Positions 1 through 6,201 of a DNA stretch of 7,914 nt are shown one piece after another. The translations under genes and the position numbers were made by a program. This stretch comes from JAWPNA01 sp045402695. GTDB taxonomy: Bacteria; Acidobacteriota; Polarisedimenticolia; JACPZX01; DASXTC01. The notes under the pieces were generated by a model. It did not search any database. It was not told where the DNA came from and was given only the letters and a program-made list of their open reading frames with translations. The stretch's first letter is position 1; each line of letters begins with the position of its first letter. Location: the NCBI GenBank assembly GCA_045402695.1, contig JAWPNA010000373.1, positions 1 to 7,914 of the forward strand. Reading direction: 5' to 3'.

Positions 1-282
1 CTCGAGCCGATGACGCGCCCCTGTCCTGGCGGCGCGCCCGCGGTCTGGCGCAGCGAAGACGGCGGCGGTTCGTGGAAGCGGCTCGCCCGGGGGCTGCCGA
101 AGAAGGAGAGCTTCTTCACGATCCTGCGCGACGCGATGGACATCGATGAGCTCACGTCGCCCGCGCTCTACTTCGGGACCACCACAGGACAGCTCTGGCT
201 CGGGCGGGATGGCGGAGAAGAGTGGAGCTGCCTGTTCGACTCGCTCCCGCCGATCCACTGCGTAAAGGTCGCTATCGTCTGA
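1..282 (+). CDS. BNR/Asp-box repeat protein (exo-sialidase / glycosyl-hydrolase-like), C-terminal part
   Basis: The reading frame is open from the first base and stops at 280-282, so only the last 93 residues are visible. Two Asp-box (BNR) signatures of the form S-x-D-x-G-x-x-W are present: SEDGGGSW at about residues 18-25 and a variant, GRDGGEEW, at 68-75. Between them the stretch YFGTTTGQLW is typical of a beta-propeller blade, and the ending LPPIHCVKVAIV matches the usual close of WD40/YVTN/BNR-like 'glycosyl hydrolase' propellers, so the C-terminus looks complete. The family folds as a beta-propeller; many members are annotated as sialidase-like without a proven substrate. The N-terminus, any signal peptide and any catalytic residues lie outside the window, so substrate and location cannot be judged. 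The gene converges on the minus-strand gene ending at 400. Confidence 0.85.
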   Translation, partial: LEPMTRPCPGGAPAVWRSEDGGGSWKRLARGLPKKESFFTILRDAMDIDELTSPALYFGTTTGQLWLGRDGGEEWSCLFDSLPPIHCVKVAIV

Positions 283-284
283 CC

Positions 285-407
285 TTCGCGACAGCTCCGG
301 ATCGCCCCCAGAAACTCCGCCGGATTGGCCGGCTTCCTGAACCCCCTCTTCGCCCCCAGCATCCTCGCCGCCTCGTTGTGGTCCTGGCGAGAACCGGCGC
401 TAATGCT
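285..407 (-). pseudogene. Remnant of a response-regulator receiver (REC) domain, C-terminal end
   Basis: Read on the minus strand, the gap between two convergent genes encodes a peptide that begins SISAGSRQDHNEAARMLGA and continues KRGFRKPANPAEFLGAIRSC. This follows the end of a CheY-like receiver domain: the strand-4 'S-x-G' segment, a helix ending in EAARxLGA, the strand-5 K-P pair carrying the conserved lysine, then helix 5 (P-x-E-F/L-L-x-A-I-R). Nothing upstream in this frame supplies the phospho-acceptor aspartate; that DNA encodes the C-terminus of the membrane protein in another frame. There is no start codon with a ribosome-binding site, and the frame runs on without a stop into antisense of the BNR gene. 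I interpret it as a gene fragment left after rearrangement. Chance resemblance in GC-rich DNA is possible because only about 40 residues match. Confidence 0.42.
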
Positions 408-1203
408 CGCCGCTGATGCTTCCTACGCGCCCAGCCGCCACGTCGCCGATGAGGCGTTGATATTCATCCGGGACTGGAACGAGGATGTGCAGATCGAGAA
501 ACAGCGGGAGATTGCTCGTGGGAGGCCACTCCCGTGGTCCCTTGGCTGGTGGCGAAGGCGGGTAGTACGCGTAGTGCACGGATCGTGTCCCGACAGGGTA
601 ATCGGGACAGGAGCCACCGGAATATCGTGTGTAATAGCGCCGCACCCTGTTCACTCCTTGCCAGCCCGTGCTCGTGATCCGGCCCTTGTTCCACGGCTTC
701 CGGTGCTCGAAGATTCGAAGTTCCCGTGCAACGTTCAGCTCGAGAACCACACCCGGGTCAGCCTGCGCGGTCCGCCGTAGGTCAGCCTGCCAGCCGGGTC
801 TTGCCGCAGTTCCAGCCGGCGACTTCTCCCAGAAACTCATGGCCCGGTCGAGGGCTTGAGCGGGTGGTTTGCATTCCCTGATTTCCGCATCAATAACTGC
901 GCCGCGCCACTTGGGGCCGGGCAGACTCAGATAGAGTGTCCCCACTGTTAGCGCGGCACACCCACCCCAGAGCAGGTGCCATTGACGCGCGGCCCCGAGC
1001 CGTAGTACACGGGCGGCCACGCCAAGCACAAGACCCAGGATCGCGCCGACGGGGCCTGTCACGAAAATTCCGAGGAGCGGCCCAAGATTTGCTTCGGGAT
1101 CGCAAATGACCGGGCCAACAAGGCCGACACCGAAACCAATGGCGGCCGGCAGAAGGATCCACAGAAGTAGCTGCGGGGGACGGGCTTCGACCGCGGTATC
1201 CAT
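400..1203 (-). CDS. Hypothetical three-helix membrane protein
   Basis: I do not recognise this 267-residue protein. The ATG at 1203 is preceded by TAGGAG six bases upstream, a good ribosome-binding site. The N-terminal third is hydrophobic, with three likely membrane helices at about residues 11-33, 40-68 and 77-94, the first two rich in glycine (GFGVGLVGP, GPVGAILGLVLGV). Residues 95-267 are soluble in character, with several basic and aromatic stretches (HRKPWNKGR, VRRYYTRY, SVHYAYYPPSPP) and no motif I can name. The gene lies 118 bp downstream of the TPR gene on the same strand and could be co-transcribed with it. Its stop codon overlaps the start of the receiver-domain remnant by eight bases. 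Real coding is supported by the ribosome-binding site, the ordered helix pattern and the ORF length; function is unknown. Confidence 0.75.
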   Translation of the reverse strand: MDTAVEARPPQLLLWILLPAAIGFGVGLVGPVICDPEANLGPLLGIFVTGPVGAILGLVLGVAARVLRLGAARQWHLLWGGCAALTVGTLYLSLPGPKWRGAVIDAEIRECKPPAQALDRAMSFWEKSPAGTAARPGWQADLRRTAQADPGVVLELNVARELRIFEHRKPWNKGRITSTGWQGVNRVRRYYTRYSGGSCPDYPVGTRSVHYAYYPPSPPAKGPREWPPTSNLPLFLDLHILVPVPDEYQRLIGDVAAGRVGSISGEH

Positions 1204-1293
1204 TCTCAGCTCCTACGCGCGACGCGGCCCCACCAGCCCAGTCTCACCGCATGTTCCTGACGAGAACAAGAAAGCGAAGAACGCCTGGGCGGG

Positions 1294-1318
1294 CGATGGA
1301 GCATGATTCTCCCTCCAT
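1294..1318 (-). terminator. Weak hairpin just after the TPR gene
   Basis: About eight bases beyond the TPR stop, the minus strand carries ATGGAG, an 11-base spacer and CTCCAT, able to form a six-pair hairpin. No T-run follows (the next bases are GC-rich), so it is not a classical intrinsic terminator. It might attenuate transcription between the TPR gene and the membrane-protein gene, or mean nothing. Confidence 0.2.
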
Positions 1319-1321
1319 GAT

Positions 1322-2848
1322 CTATCTACGGGAGGTCGCGCCGGCGGAAGCGGCCTCAAATCCCTGCTCGGCGAGGCGGCGGCCTGGGGTGCGGGCGAGG
1401 GCTTTCTCGAATTCGGCGTGGGCCTCGTCTTTTCGACCGTGTCGGAGCAGGAATTCTCCCAGAAGCTCGTGGGTCGGCTTGTCAATCGTCGGCGGGCCGA
1501 AGGCGATCGGGAGCTTTTCCTCCAGGCCGACAGCCTGGCGCAATAGTCTCTCGGCACCGGCGAGGTCGCCCTCCTGCTCGGCCAGCAGAGCCCGGGCCTC
1601 GAGGAGAAAGATCTCGGGCCGAATGCGGTAGCTCGGATCGGAACCCCCACTCTTTGTCTCGATGTCGGCGACCTCCTGGCCTACGGCCTCGAGCTCGCCC
1701 ATGGCCTGGCGCGCCGCGGCGGGGTGCCCCTGCATGATCTCACCCATGGCCCGCGCGAAGGCGAAGTCAAGCCGCGCGCCCGGGCCCGCGGTCTTCGGCA
1801 GGGCCAAGCCCGCGATCTCGCCCGTCCAGTTGCCGGTATCGAGAAGGTAGCGGAGCCGCATATTGGCCAAGGCGCCGCTCAGGCTCTCATCGGGGTCCAT
1901 CGAGTGGCCGGGATGGTCCATCGCGGCCTCCGATTCTAGCGCGGTGCGGCACGACGCGACCGCACTTCCGGCCTTGTCCATCTGCCCGAGCTGCAGATAC
2001 GCGTATCCGAGCCAGCTCGGGTAATGGCCGCAGCCCAAAGGGCCCTTCCCCTCCGCCTCGCGCACGCGGTCCACGTCCGCGATCGCGGCCACGTTGGCTT
2101 GAACGGTCTCCGGCCACATCCCGAGCGCGAGGAAGATGTGCGAGGTCATGTGCTGGGCGTGTCCCGCGTCGGGCGCGATCCTTGCGTAGATCCGCGCCGC
2201 GCGAAGGCCGAGCGGCGCGTGCGTCGGATCGTCGTAGCTGTGGATCAGGTAGTGGACGAGGCCCGGGTGATCGCGATGATTCACCCAGGCCTCCTCAAGC
2301 ACACCCGCCGCGCGCATGTAGATCCCGACGTCGCGTCCGGCGTGCGCAGTGCCGAGGATCGAGAGTCCGTAGAAGGCGGCCGCGTCAACGTCGTCCGGGT
2401 AGCGCTCGTGCAGCTTCGCCATCGCTTCATCGTACCGGAAGTCGCGCTCTTCCTTGCTTCCGTTTCCATAGAGGGTCTCAACCACGTCAAGATATCCCTT
2501 CTCTCGGTCGGTCTTCGCCTTTGCGCGGCGCTCCGCGGTGGTCGGCGCCAGTTTGTTCAGGGCAGCCCGGGCGGCCTCCAGATCTTGCTGCATCCAGATC
2601 GGGTGGTTGAAGGTCATCGCCTCGCCCCAATAGGCCATGGCGAAGCCGGGATCGACGGCCTCGGCACGGCGGAAGGCGGCTGCCGCGGCTGGATACTCGA
2701 AGTCGTGAAGCAACGCCAGGCCGTCGAGGAAGTCGGCCTGGGCCGAGGCGACGCCCGAGTTGGCGAAGTCAACGTGACCGTATCCGCCTGCGGCGGATGC
2801 CGGTGAGCCGGCAAGGAGCAGGCAAACAGCAAGCGCGACGACGACCAT
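1322..2848 (-). CDS. Secreted tetratricopeptide-repeat (TPR) protein
   Basis: A 508-residue protein. The ATG at 2848 is chosen because GAGGAGG lies just upstream and the protein then opens with a clean signal peptide, MVVVALAVCLLLAGSPASA, with likely cleavage after residue 19; a TTG start at 2899 would add 17 residues and bury it. The cysteine at residue 9 is not in a lipobox. The mature N-terminus has a TPR helix pair (HDFEYPAAAAAFRRAEAVDP) followed by AYWGEAMTFNHPIW. The middle has the His-rich block LVHYLIHSYDDPTHAPLGL and HAQHMTSHIFLALGMW. The C-terminus has FGPPTIDKPTHELLGEFLL and a last TPR (GRKDEAHAEFEKALARTPGR). These blocks mark a widespread but uncharacterised TPR family of about 500-600 residues in soil bacteria. 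TPRs normally mediate protein contacts; the conserved histidines hint at metal binding or catalysis, which is inference. It probably acts in the periplasm or outside the cell. Confidence 0.88.
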   Translation of the reverse strand: MVVVALAVCLLLAGSPASAAGGYGHVDFANSGVASAQADFLDGLALLHDFEYPAAAAAFRRAEAVDPGFAMAYWGEAMTFNHPIWMQQDLEAARAALNKLAPTTAERRAKAKTDREKGYLDVVETLYGNGSKEERDFRYDEAMAKLHERYPDDVDAAAFYGLSILGTAHAGRDVGIYMRAAGVLEEAWVNHRDHPGLVHYLIHSYDDPTHAPLGLRAARIYARIAPDAGHAQHMTSHIFLALGMWPETVQANVAAIADVDRVREAEGKGPLGCGHYPSWLGYAYLQLGQMDKAGSAVASCRTALESEAAMDHPGHSMDPDESLSGALANMRLRYLLDTGNWTGEIAGLALPKTAGPGARLDFAFARAMGEIMQGHPAAARQAMGELEAVGQEVADIETKSGGSDPSYRIRPEIFLLEARALLAEQEGDLAGAERLLRQAVGLEEKLPIAFGPPTIDKPTHELLGEFLLRHGRKDEAHAEFEKALARTPGRRLAEQGFEAASAGATSRR

Positions 2849-2920
2849 GGAAATCCTCCTCGAAGCAGGGGCGCGGGCGCAGGGACCGCGAATCCCCAAG
2901 TTGCCCCCCCGCGCGCTTGA

Positions 2921-3067
2921 ACACGAAACCCCGGCCAGGTATCGACCGGGGCTCGTCTATGTCCACCACGGTCACTCGTGGCTGGGAGTCGGTGGCTCCT
3001 CAGGTGATCGGATGTTCGAGTCGATCCTCCGGTTCGAACTACTGATTACAGGGTGGCCCAGATGATC
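2921..3067 (+). repeat. Long direct repeat, copy A (with 23-nt extra segment)
   Basis: This segment matches 4459-4582 in the same orientation. Over the 124 shared positions I count about 12 mismatches (about 90% identity). Copy A has an extra 23 nt at 2956-2978 lying between two CTCG words, as expected from slippage between short direct repeats. The copy opens with a hairpin, CCCCGG at 2929-2934 and CCGGGG at 2946-2951 around an 11-base loop. Next comes GGTGGCTCCTCAGGTGATC, then GTTCGA motifs at about 3013 and 3032. A degenerate version of the same block starts at 3052 (GGTGGCCCAGATGATC, then GTTCGAAC at about 3072), so the repeat is itself partly duplicated. It ends 33 bp from the hicA stop. 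No protein product is convincing; class unknown. Confidence 0.8.
2929..2951. other. GC hairpin within repeat copy A
   Basis: The six-pair stem CCCCGG/CCGGGG has an 11-base loop (CCAGGTATCGA). Outside it there is an A-C mismatch at 2928/2952 where copy B has a G-C pair, then further pairs with one bulged A. It lies between the hicA stop and the TPR start, both minus strand. It could act as a bidirectional terminator but lacks a T-run on either side. Confidence 0.5.
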
Positions 3068-3099
3068 TGAAGTTCGAACCTCCTCCGCTCTCAAGCTCC

Positions 3100-3323
3100 C
3101 TACAGCAGCCGCCGGAGTCCCTCCGGAGTCATCTCGCAATCGCTGAGGATCTTGGCCATCAGCCCCGGCCCAAGCGTTTCACCGGCATGAACCGGCACGA
3201 CCGTCGCCCGGCCATCGGGATGCCGCAGGTAGTGGTGGCTGCCCTTGACACGAAACACTACAAGCCGCCCCGCCCGAGGGCCGCCACGACGTGCTTGCCT
3301 CTCAGTCGTGGGAGCCTCGTCAT
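3100..3323 (-). pseudogene. hicA: hicA, HicA-family mRNA interferase toxin, frameshifted
   Basis: HicA toxins are small double-stranded-RNA-binding-fold ribonucleases that cleave mRNA and are held inactive by HicB. The ATG at 3323 overlaps the hicB stop as ATGA. The frame reads MTRLPRLRGKHVVAALGRGG and then meets TAG at 3258-3260. Shifting frame at that point gives VVFRVKGSHHYLRHPDG, then RATVVPVHAGETLGPG, then a helix (LMAKILSDCEMTPEGLRRLL) and a stop at 3100. The GSHH motif contains the family's conserved catalytic histidine. Adding one base between 3261 and 3262 would give G-G-F-V-V and a 74-residue protein, the normal HicA length; the present span is 224 nt, one short of 75 codons. So the toxin gene is either truly dead or affected by a sequencing error. 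Identity as HicA is firm. Confidence 0.85.
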
Positions 3324-3550
3324 CGAGGGACGGTCACCTTCTGCACTCCCACGAAGTCGAGGCTGTCGAAGCTACCCCCCTCGACTTCGAGGCAAAGCTC
3401 GATCGCTTCCCTGACGCGCTCCATCAGTTTGTCCAGCGACCTGGCCTGAGTATGGCACCCCCGAAGAGCTGGGACCGTGGCGACGTAGTATCCCTCCGCG
3501 TCGCGCTCAACAAGCACATTGAACTCCTTGACCTTCCGCTGCCTCTTCAC
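3320..3550 (-). CDS. hicB: HicB-family antitoxin, short form
   Basis: A 76-residue protein. The GTG at 3550 is chosen because GGAGGG lies eight bases upstream and the product then starts VKRQRKVKEFNVLVERD, matching where HicB proteins begin; an upstream ATG at 3637 would add 29 residues of unrelated character. The core FNVLVERDAEGYYVATVPAL, then RGCHTQARSLDKLMERVREAIEL, is the canonical HicB partial-RNase-H-like fold (strand, G-Y-Y/V, P-x-L-x-G-C-x-T-x-G/A, helix). It neutralises HicA by direct binding. This short form has no separate C-terminal HTH or ribbon-helix-helix DNA-binding domain. The order here is antitoxin then toxin, translationally coupled by ATGA. The frame is intact although hicA is broken, as expected if the toxin was lost first. 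Confidence 0.87.
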   Translation of the reverse strand: MKRQRKVKEFNVLVERDAEGYYVATVPALRGCHTQARSLDKLMERVREAIELCLEVEGGSFDSLDFVGVQKVTVPR

Positions 3551-3602
3551 CGGGGATGACCCTCCACGCCCATCAAAAACCTTGCGCTCGATCCGGACTG
3601 TA

Positions 3603-3631
3603 AGAATACTCTCGGCTCGCTCACTCGGCAA
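3603..3631 (-). promoter_or_regulatory. Possible sigma-70-type promoter for hicBA
   Basis: Upstream of hicB on the minus strand, TTGCCG (3626-3631) and TATTCT (3603-3608) are 17 bases apart. Each matches four of six consensus bases. The position, about 50 bp ahead of the GTG, is suitable, but matches this weak occur by chance. Confidence 0.28.
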
Positions 3632-3665
3632 CCGCATTCCCGGCAGTCGGTATCAGGAGATCTCG

Positions 3666-4187
3666 ATGGGCTTCGTGTCCGCCTTCATTCTGCTGATCCG
3701 TGCGTCGTTTCTCGATCGTTCACGGCTGGCCCTCGAGAACATGGCGCTCCGCCAGCAGCTCGCCGTGTACTACAGAAGCATTGCTCGATTTGTCATCCGC
3801 AAGCAGGATCGGATTTTCTGGGCTCTGCTCTCGCGCATGTGGACAGGCTGGCGCAACAGCCTCATCTTGGTCAAACCCCAGACCGTCATTCGCTGGCACA
3901 GCACAGACTCGGCTTCAGACTTTACTGGAGATGGAAGTGCAGCGGGGCCGAACCGGAACGGCCACACATCCGGATTGGGGTCATGCTTCTGATTCGCCGC
4001 ATGTAGCGGGAAAACGTGATGTGGGGAGCACCGCACATCCGGGCGGAGCTGCATCTGCTCTGGTTCGACGTCGTTGGAAGGCAATTCTCCGCTCCCCCGT
4101 GAGGTCGATCCACCAGAGCGAGGCCGGGTCGTCGCCGAGCCGGTGCTCGGTGGACTGCATCATCGTTACTTCGGCGGGGCGGCCTGA
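3666..4187 (+). pseudogene. Integrase-core (DDE) IS transposase remnant, frameshifted and internally deleted
   Basis: The ATG at 3666 follows AGGAG at a good spacing. The N-terminus (RSRLALENMALRQQLAVYYR, DRIFWALLSRMWTGWR, VKPQTVIRWH) is the standard N-terminal region of an rve/integrase-core transposase of the IS3/IS481-like sort. At 3897-3906 the word CACAG occurs twice in tandem and breaks the frame; removing one copy gives W-H-R-L-G-F-R-L-Y-W-R-W-K, exactly the family pattern. The new frame then hits TAG at 4004-4006, continuing RENVMWGAPHIRAELHLLWF. At about 4081 it jumps to another frame, NSPLPREVDPPERGRVVAEP followed by VLGGLHHRYFGGAA, the family's usual C-terminus, with a stop at 4185-4187. 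The catalytic DDE domain between these parts is gone: about 170 residues remain of roughly 330-370. It is plainly inactive. No terminal inverted repeats were recognised. Confidence 0.85.
3897..3906 (+). repeat. 5-bp tandem duplication (CACAG x2) breaking the transposase
   Basis: CACAGCACAG sits where the reading frame is lost. Deleting one five-base unit restores W-H-R-L-G-F-R-L-Y-W, so this duplication is the simplest cause of the frameshift. Confidence 0.75.
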
Positions 4188-4458
4188 GCCCAGCCTGTTG
4201 GCTCGATCTCACGGCATGGCCCGCTGAGTCGTCGATGTGCGCCTCATTTCTCGCTACTAACTCGATCCACGCACTGATCACCGGCCTCGGTTGGCTTCGA
4301 TGCCACCGTTTGCGCACGATCACGACTCCCGTTCCAGGTGATTGAATCGGTTCGGCCGTCGGATCAGAGTTTTGGGGAGGAACAGGTCGTTGTGAACAGC
4401 GAGAGAGCCGCCGACCCGGAGGCCGTGACCGACGAAACCGCCCGCCTCGCACGCCCAA
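4188..4458. other. Non-coding tail after the transposase remnant
   Basis: I see no gene here. Open frames are short, have no good ribosome-binding site and no recognisable motif. A GTG at 4392 preceded at some distance by GGGGAGGA opens a frame that runs into repeat copy B, but its product looks like translated non-coding sequence. The stretch probably includes the right flank of the former insertion sequence. Confidence 0.4.
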
Positions 4459-4582
4459 ACACGAAGCCCCGGCCAGCTATCGACCGGGGCTCGTGGCTGA
4501 GAGTCGGTGGCTCCCCAGGTGATCGGATGTTCGAGTCGATCTTCCGGTTCGTACTACCGATCACGTGGCGGCCCAGGTGATC
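4459..4582 (+). repeat. Long direct repeat, copy B
   Basis: This is the second copy of the sequence at 2921-3067, in the same orientation and about 90% identical over 124 positions, lacking the 23-nt segment of copy A. It contains the same GC hairpin, the block GGTGGCTCCCCAGGTGATC followed by GATGTTCGAGTC, and at about 4565 a degenerate second block (GTGGCGGCCCAGGTGATC). GATCG and CGATC flank the GTTCGA motif as a five-base inverted repeat. The two copies bracket hicBA and the transposase remnant. Confidence 0.8.
4465..4491. other. GC hairpin within repeat copy B
   Basis: AGCCCCGG (4465-4472) and CCGGGGCT (4484-4491) form eight perfect pairs around an 11-base loop. With A4464 bulged the stem extends by ACG/CGT to 11 pairs. 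It is stronger than in copy A. No T-run follows; it may terminate transcription or be the structural core of the repeat. Confidence 0.55.
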
Positions 4583-4828
4583 GCAGTCACGGAAATCAAT
4601 TGGCGAATGGCCGATACCTTCGCCGAACTCCACACTCGGGGCGCGGTCCGGTTCTGCTGATTCAGGCCACCGGATGAGGTTCTCGGGAGGGAACGATTTC
4701 GGCGCCGCGGAATTCGGACTCCCTTGATCAGAGGCAATCGAACAGGCGTCAACCGAGACTTCGCCCAGTCAGATGGTCACCTTGGACGGCGTGTCTACCA
4801 AGGGCAAGGCCGGTGTCCCTACTCGCGG
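4583..4828. other. Non-coding stretch downstream of the btuF-like gene
   Basis: I see no gene or RNA in this 246-nt stretch between repeat copy B and the btuF-like stop. Reading frames on both strands are short and resemble no family I know. No hairpin with a T-run was noticed after the minus-strand stop at 4829. Confidence 0.4.
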
Positions 4829-5632
4829 TTATGTCTCCCCCGCTGCTTTGCTTCGCCAGTCCCTAATGATAGCGCGGAACCTGGGAAGGCCCTCCGTGAT
4901 GAGGCAAGGGCCAGGCTGCAGGCAGTAGGCGGACTTGATCTCGTGTACTTGCCCGTCGCGGACAGCCGGCATGACCTGCCAGCCGGGACGGCCACAGATA
5001 GCCTCCAGGTTGGCTTTCTTGCCGCACCATGAGGCGATGATGATGTCGGGTGCCCGCTCTATCACCGACTCAGGCTTCACCACCCTGCCCGATGCGTTCG
5101 GAGATTCCCGAAGTTCCGGGAAGATGTCGGCGCCCCCAGCAGCCTCGATGAGTTCCCCGATCCAGGAGATGCCGCTAATCAGAGGCTCGTCCCATTCCTC
5201 AAAATACACCCTCGGGCGGATAGCTTGGCTGCTGGAAGCTCTCTGCGTGGCTTCGAGCTGTTCTTGAAGGTCGGCCACTAATGTTTCGGCTTCCACGCCC
5301 TTTCCGACGATCCGGCCGATCATGACAAGAGTTTCAAACATCTCGGACAGCGTTCGCTGGTTGGTCAAGAGCACTGAGTAGCCGCGTTTGCCGAGTTCTC
5401 TTGCCGCCTCGGCCTGCAGATCAGAAAACCCGATGATGAGGTCGGGCTTCAACATATCGATGACGTCGTACCTGATGGTCGTGAACGCTGAGACGAAGGG
5501 CTTCGCCCGTGCTTCAGGAGGAAAAACAGTGTAGCCAGAAACGCCTACGACCTTATCGACAGCGCCGATACGATAGAGCATATCTACGGTTTCCGCTGTC
5601 AAGCAAACGATCCGACGCGGTCCCCAACCCAT
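4829..5632 (-). CDS. BtuF-like corrinoid (cobalamin)-binding protein without signal peptide
   Basis: A 267-residue protein of the periplasmic-binding-protein 2 (TroA/BtuF-like, PF01497) type. The ATG at 5632 has GGGAGG seven bases upstream; a TTG two codons earlier would sit on that site. The N-lobe opens with RRIVCLTAETVDMLYRIGA and VVGVSGYTVFP (residues 6-38), then MLKPDLIIGFSDLQAE (60-75), the usual 'P-D-L-I' strand. The linker helix is followed by the C-lobe with VYFEEWDEPLISGISWIGEL (142-161) and AAGGADIF, typical of the cobalamin-binding branch, and ends with SAYCLQPGPCLITEGLPRF. The family binds corrinoid and hands it to BtuCD in the periplasm. Here there is no signal peptide, so a cytoplasmic role is more likely, which is unusual. 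It is the last gene of the cluster, 26 bp after the membrane-protein gene. Iron-siderophore binding is a less likely alternative. Confidence 0.82.
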   Translation of the reverse strand: MGWGPRRIVCLTAETVDMLYRIGAVDKVVGVSGYTVFPPEARAKPFVSAFTTIRYDVIDMLKPDLIIGFSDLQAEAARELGKRGYSVLLTNQRTLSEMFETLVMIGRIVGKGVEAETLVADLQEQLEATQRASSSQAIRPRVYFEEWDEPLISGISWIGELIEAAGGADIFPELRESPNASGRVVKPESVIERAPDIIIASWCGKKANLEAICGRPGWQVMPAVRDGQVHEIKSAYCLQPGPCLITEGLPRFRAIIRDWRSKAAGET

Positions 5633-5658
5633 CCTCAACCCTCCCGAAGGCTACGACC

Positions 5659-6201
5659 TCAGTTCCGCGCCGGTAAGGTAGCCTGCCCACCACGCAGCGT
5701 TGGGAATAGCCTTTCCGCGAGCGCGAACCCGCCGAATAGGAGGACCGCGTAGGTTGCATCGCCAGCCAGGGTATTCCTGAAGAAGGGGATCGCCGCAACG
5801 TAGCACGCGGCCAGGCCATCCAGAGTTCTCGGATACAGACCTACTTGGAGCCAGACTCCGAAATTAGTGATAGCGAAAAAGAGCACCGAACCGGCCAGCG
5901 TCGCTCCGCCGATCCTCAAGGCAGACATACGGCGCCTTATCAGTAAGCCGAGCCCAACGATCAGAGCGAAACTCACGTAGACGAACAGTGTGAGAGGGTG
6001 GATGCCATCGCCCATTGCGAAGTCACTCACGAGCATCGCCAGCAGGGGAACGGCGAAGGCCGCGCGTTTGTTGTGGAAGTGAGCGCCGCCGAACAGGGCC
6101 ATCGCCCCGATTGGAGTGAAGTTGGGCGAGTGCGGAATCAGCCGACTCACCGCAGCCGCGACGGTGAGGCTCACGAGAGCTACGGATCTAACCTTCATCA
6201 T
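5659..6201 (-). CDS. DUF6580-like six-helix membrane protein, ECF S-component-like
   Basis: A 180-residue integral membrane protein. The ATG at 6201 overlaps the stop of the upstream PP-loop gene as ATGA and has AAGGAG seven bases upstream, so translational coupling is likely. Visible family features are SRLIPHSPNFTPIGAMALFG (residues 19-38), the motif FAITNFGVWL (109-118), LYPRTLDGLAACYVAAIPFF (122-141) and RNTLAGD (142-148). About six membrane helices fall near residues 5-22, 31-43, 48-63, 70-89, 98-118 and 150-164. This matches what I know as DUF6580, an uncharacterised family whose size and topology resemble substrate-specific S components of ECF vitamin transporters. Its position between a DUF71 ATPase and a BtuF-like protein suggests corrinoid or corrinoid-precursor transport; that is inference. 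No ECF T or A component is in the window. Confidence 0.78.
   Translation of the reverse strand: MMKVRSVALVSLTVAAAVSRLIPHSPNFTPIGAMALFGGAHFHNKRAAFAVPLLAMLVSDFAMGDGIHPLTLFVYVSFALIVGLGLLIRRRMSALRIGGATLAGSVLFFAITNFGVWLQVGLYPRTLDGLAACYVAAIPFFRNTLAGDATYAVLLFGGFALAERLFPTLRGGQATLPARN

Noticed and set aside
325..780. Plus-strand open frame of 151 codons
   Set aside because: Antisense to the membrane-protein gene, no ribosome-binding site, no motif.
2024..2806. Plus-strand open frame of 260 codons
   Set aside because: It lies antisense to the TPR gene, whose signal peptide, ribosome-binding site and motifs are clear. The antisense product is low in recognisable structure and arises from high-GC codon bias.
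2991..3083. tRNA gene in the repeat, suggested by GTTCGAG/GTTCGAAC words
   Set aside because: No five-pair T stem around the loop, no acceptor stem and no anticodon arm could be assembled in either orientation.
4338..4580. Plus-strand open frame of 80 codons running through repeat copy B
   Set aside because: The product looks like translated non-coding repeat, and the frame is not kept in copy A because of the 23-nt difference.
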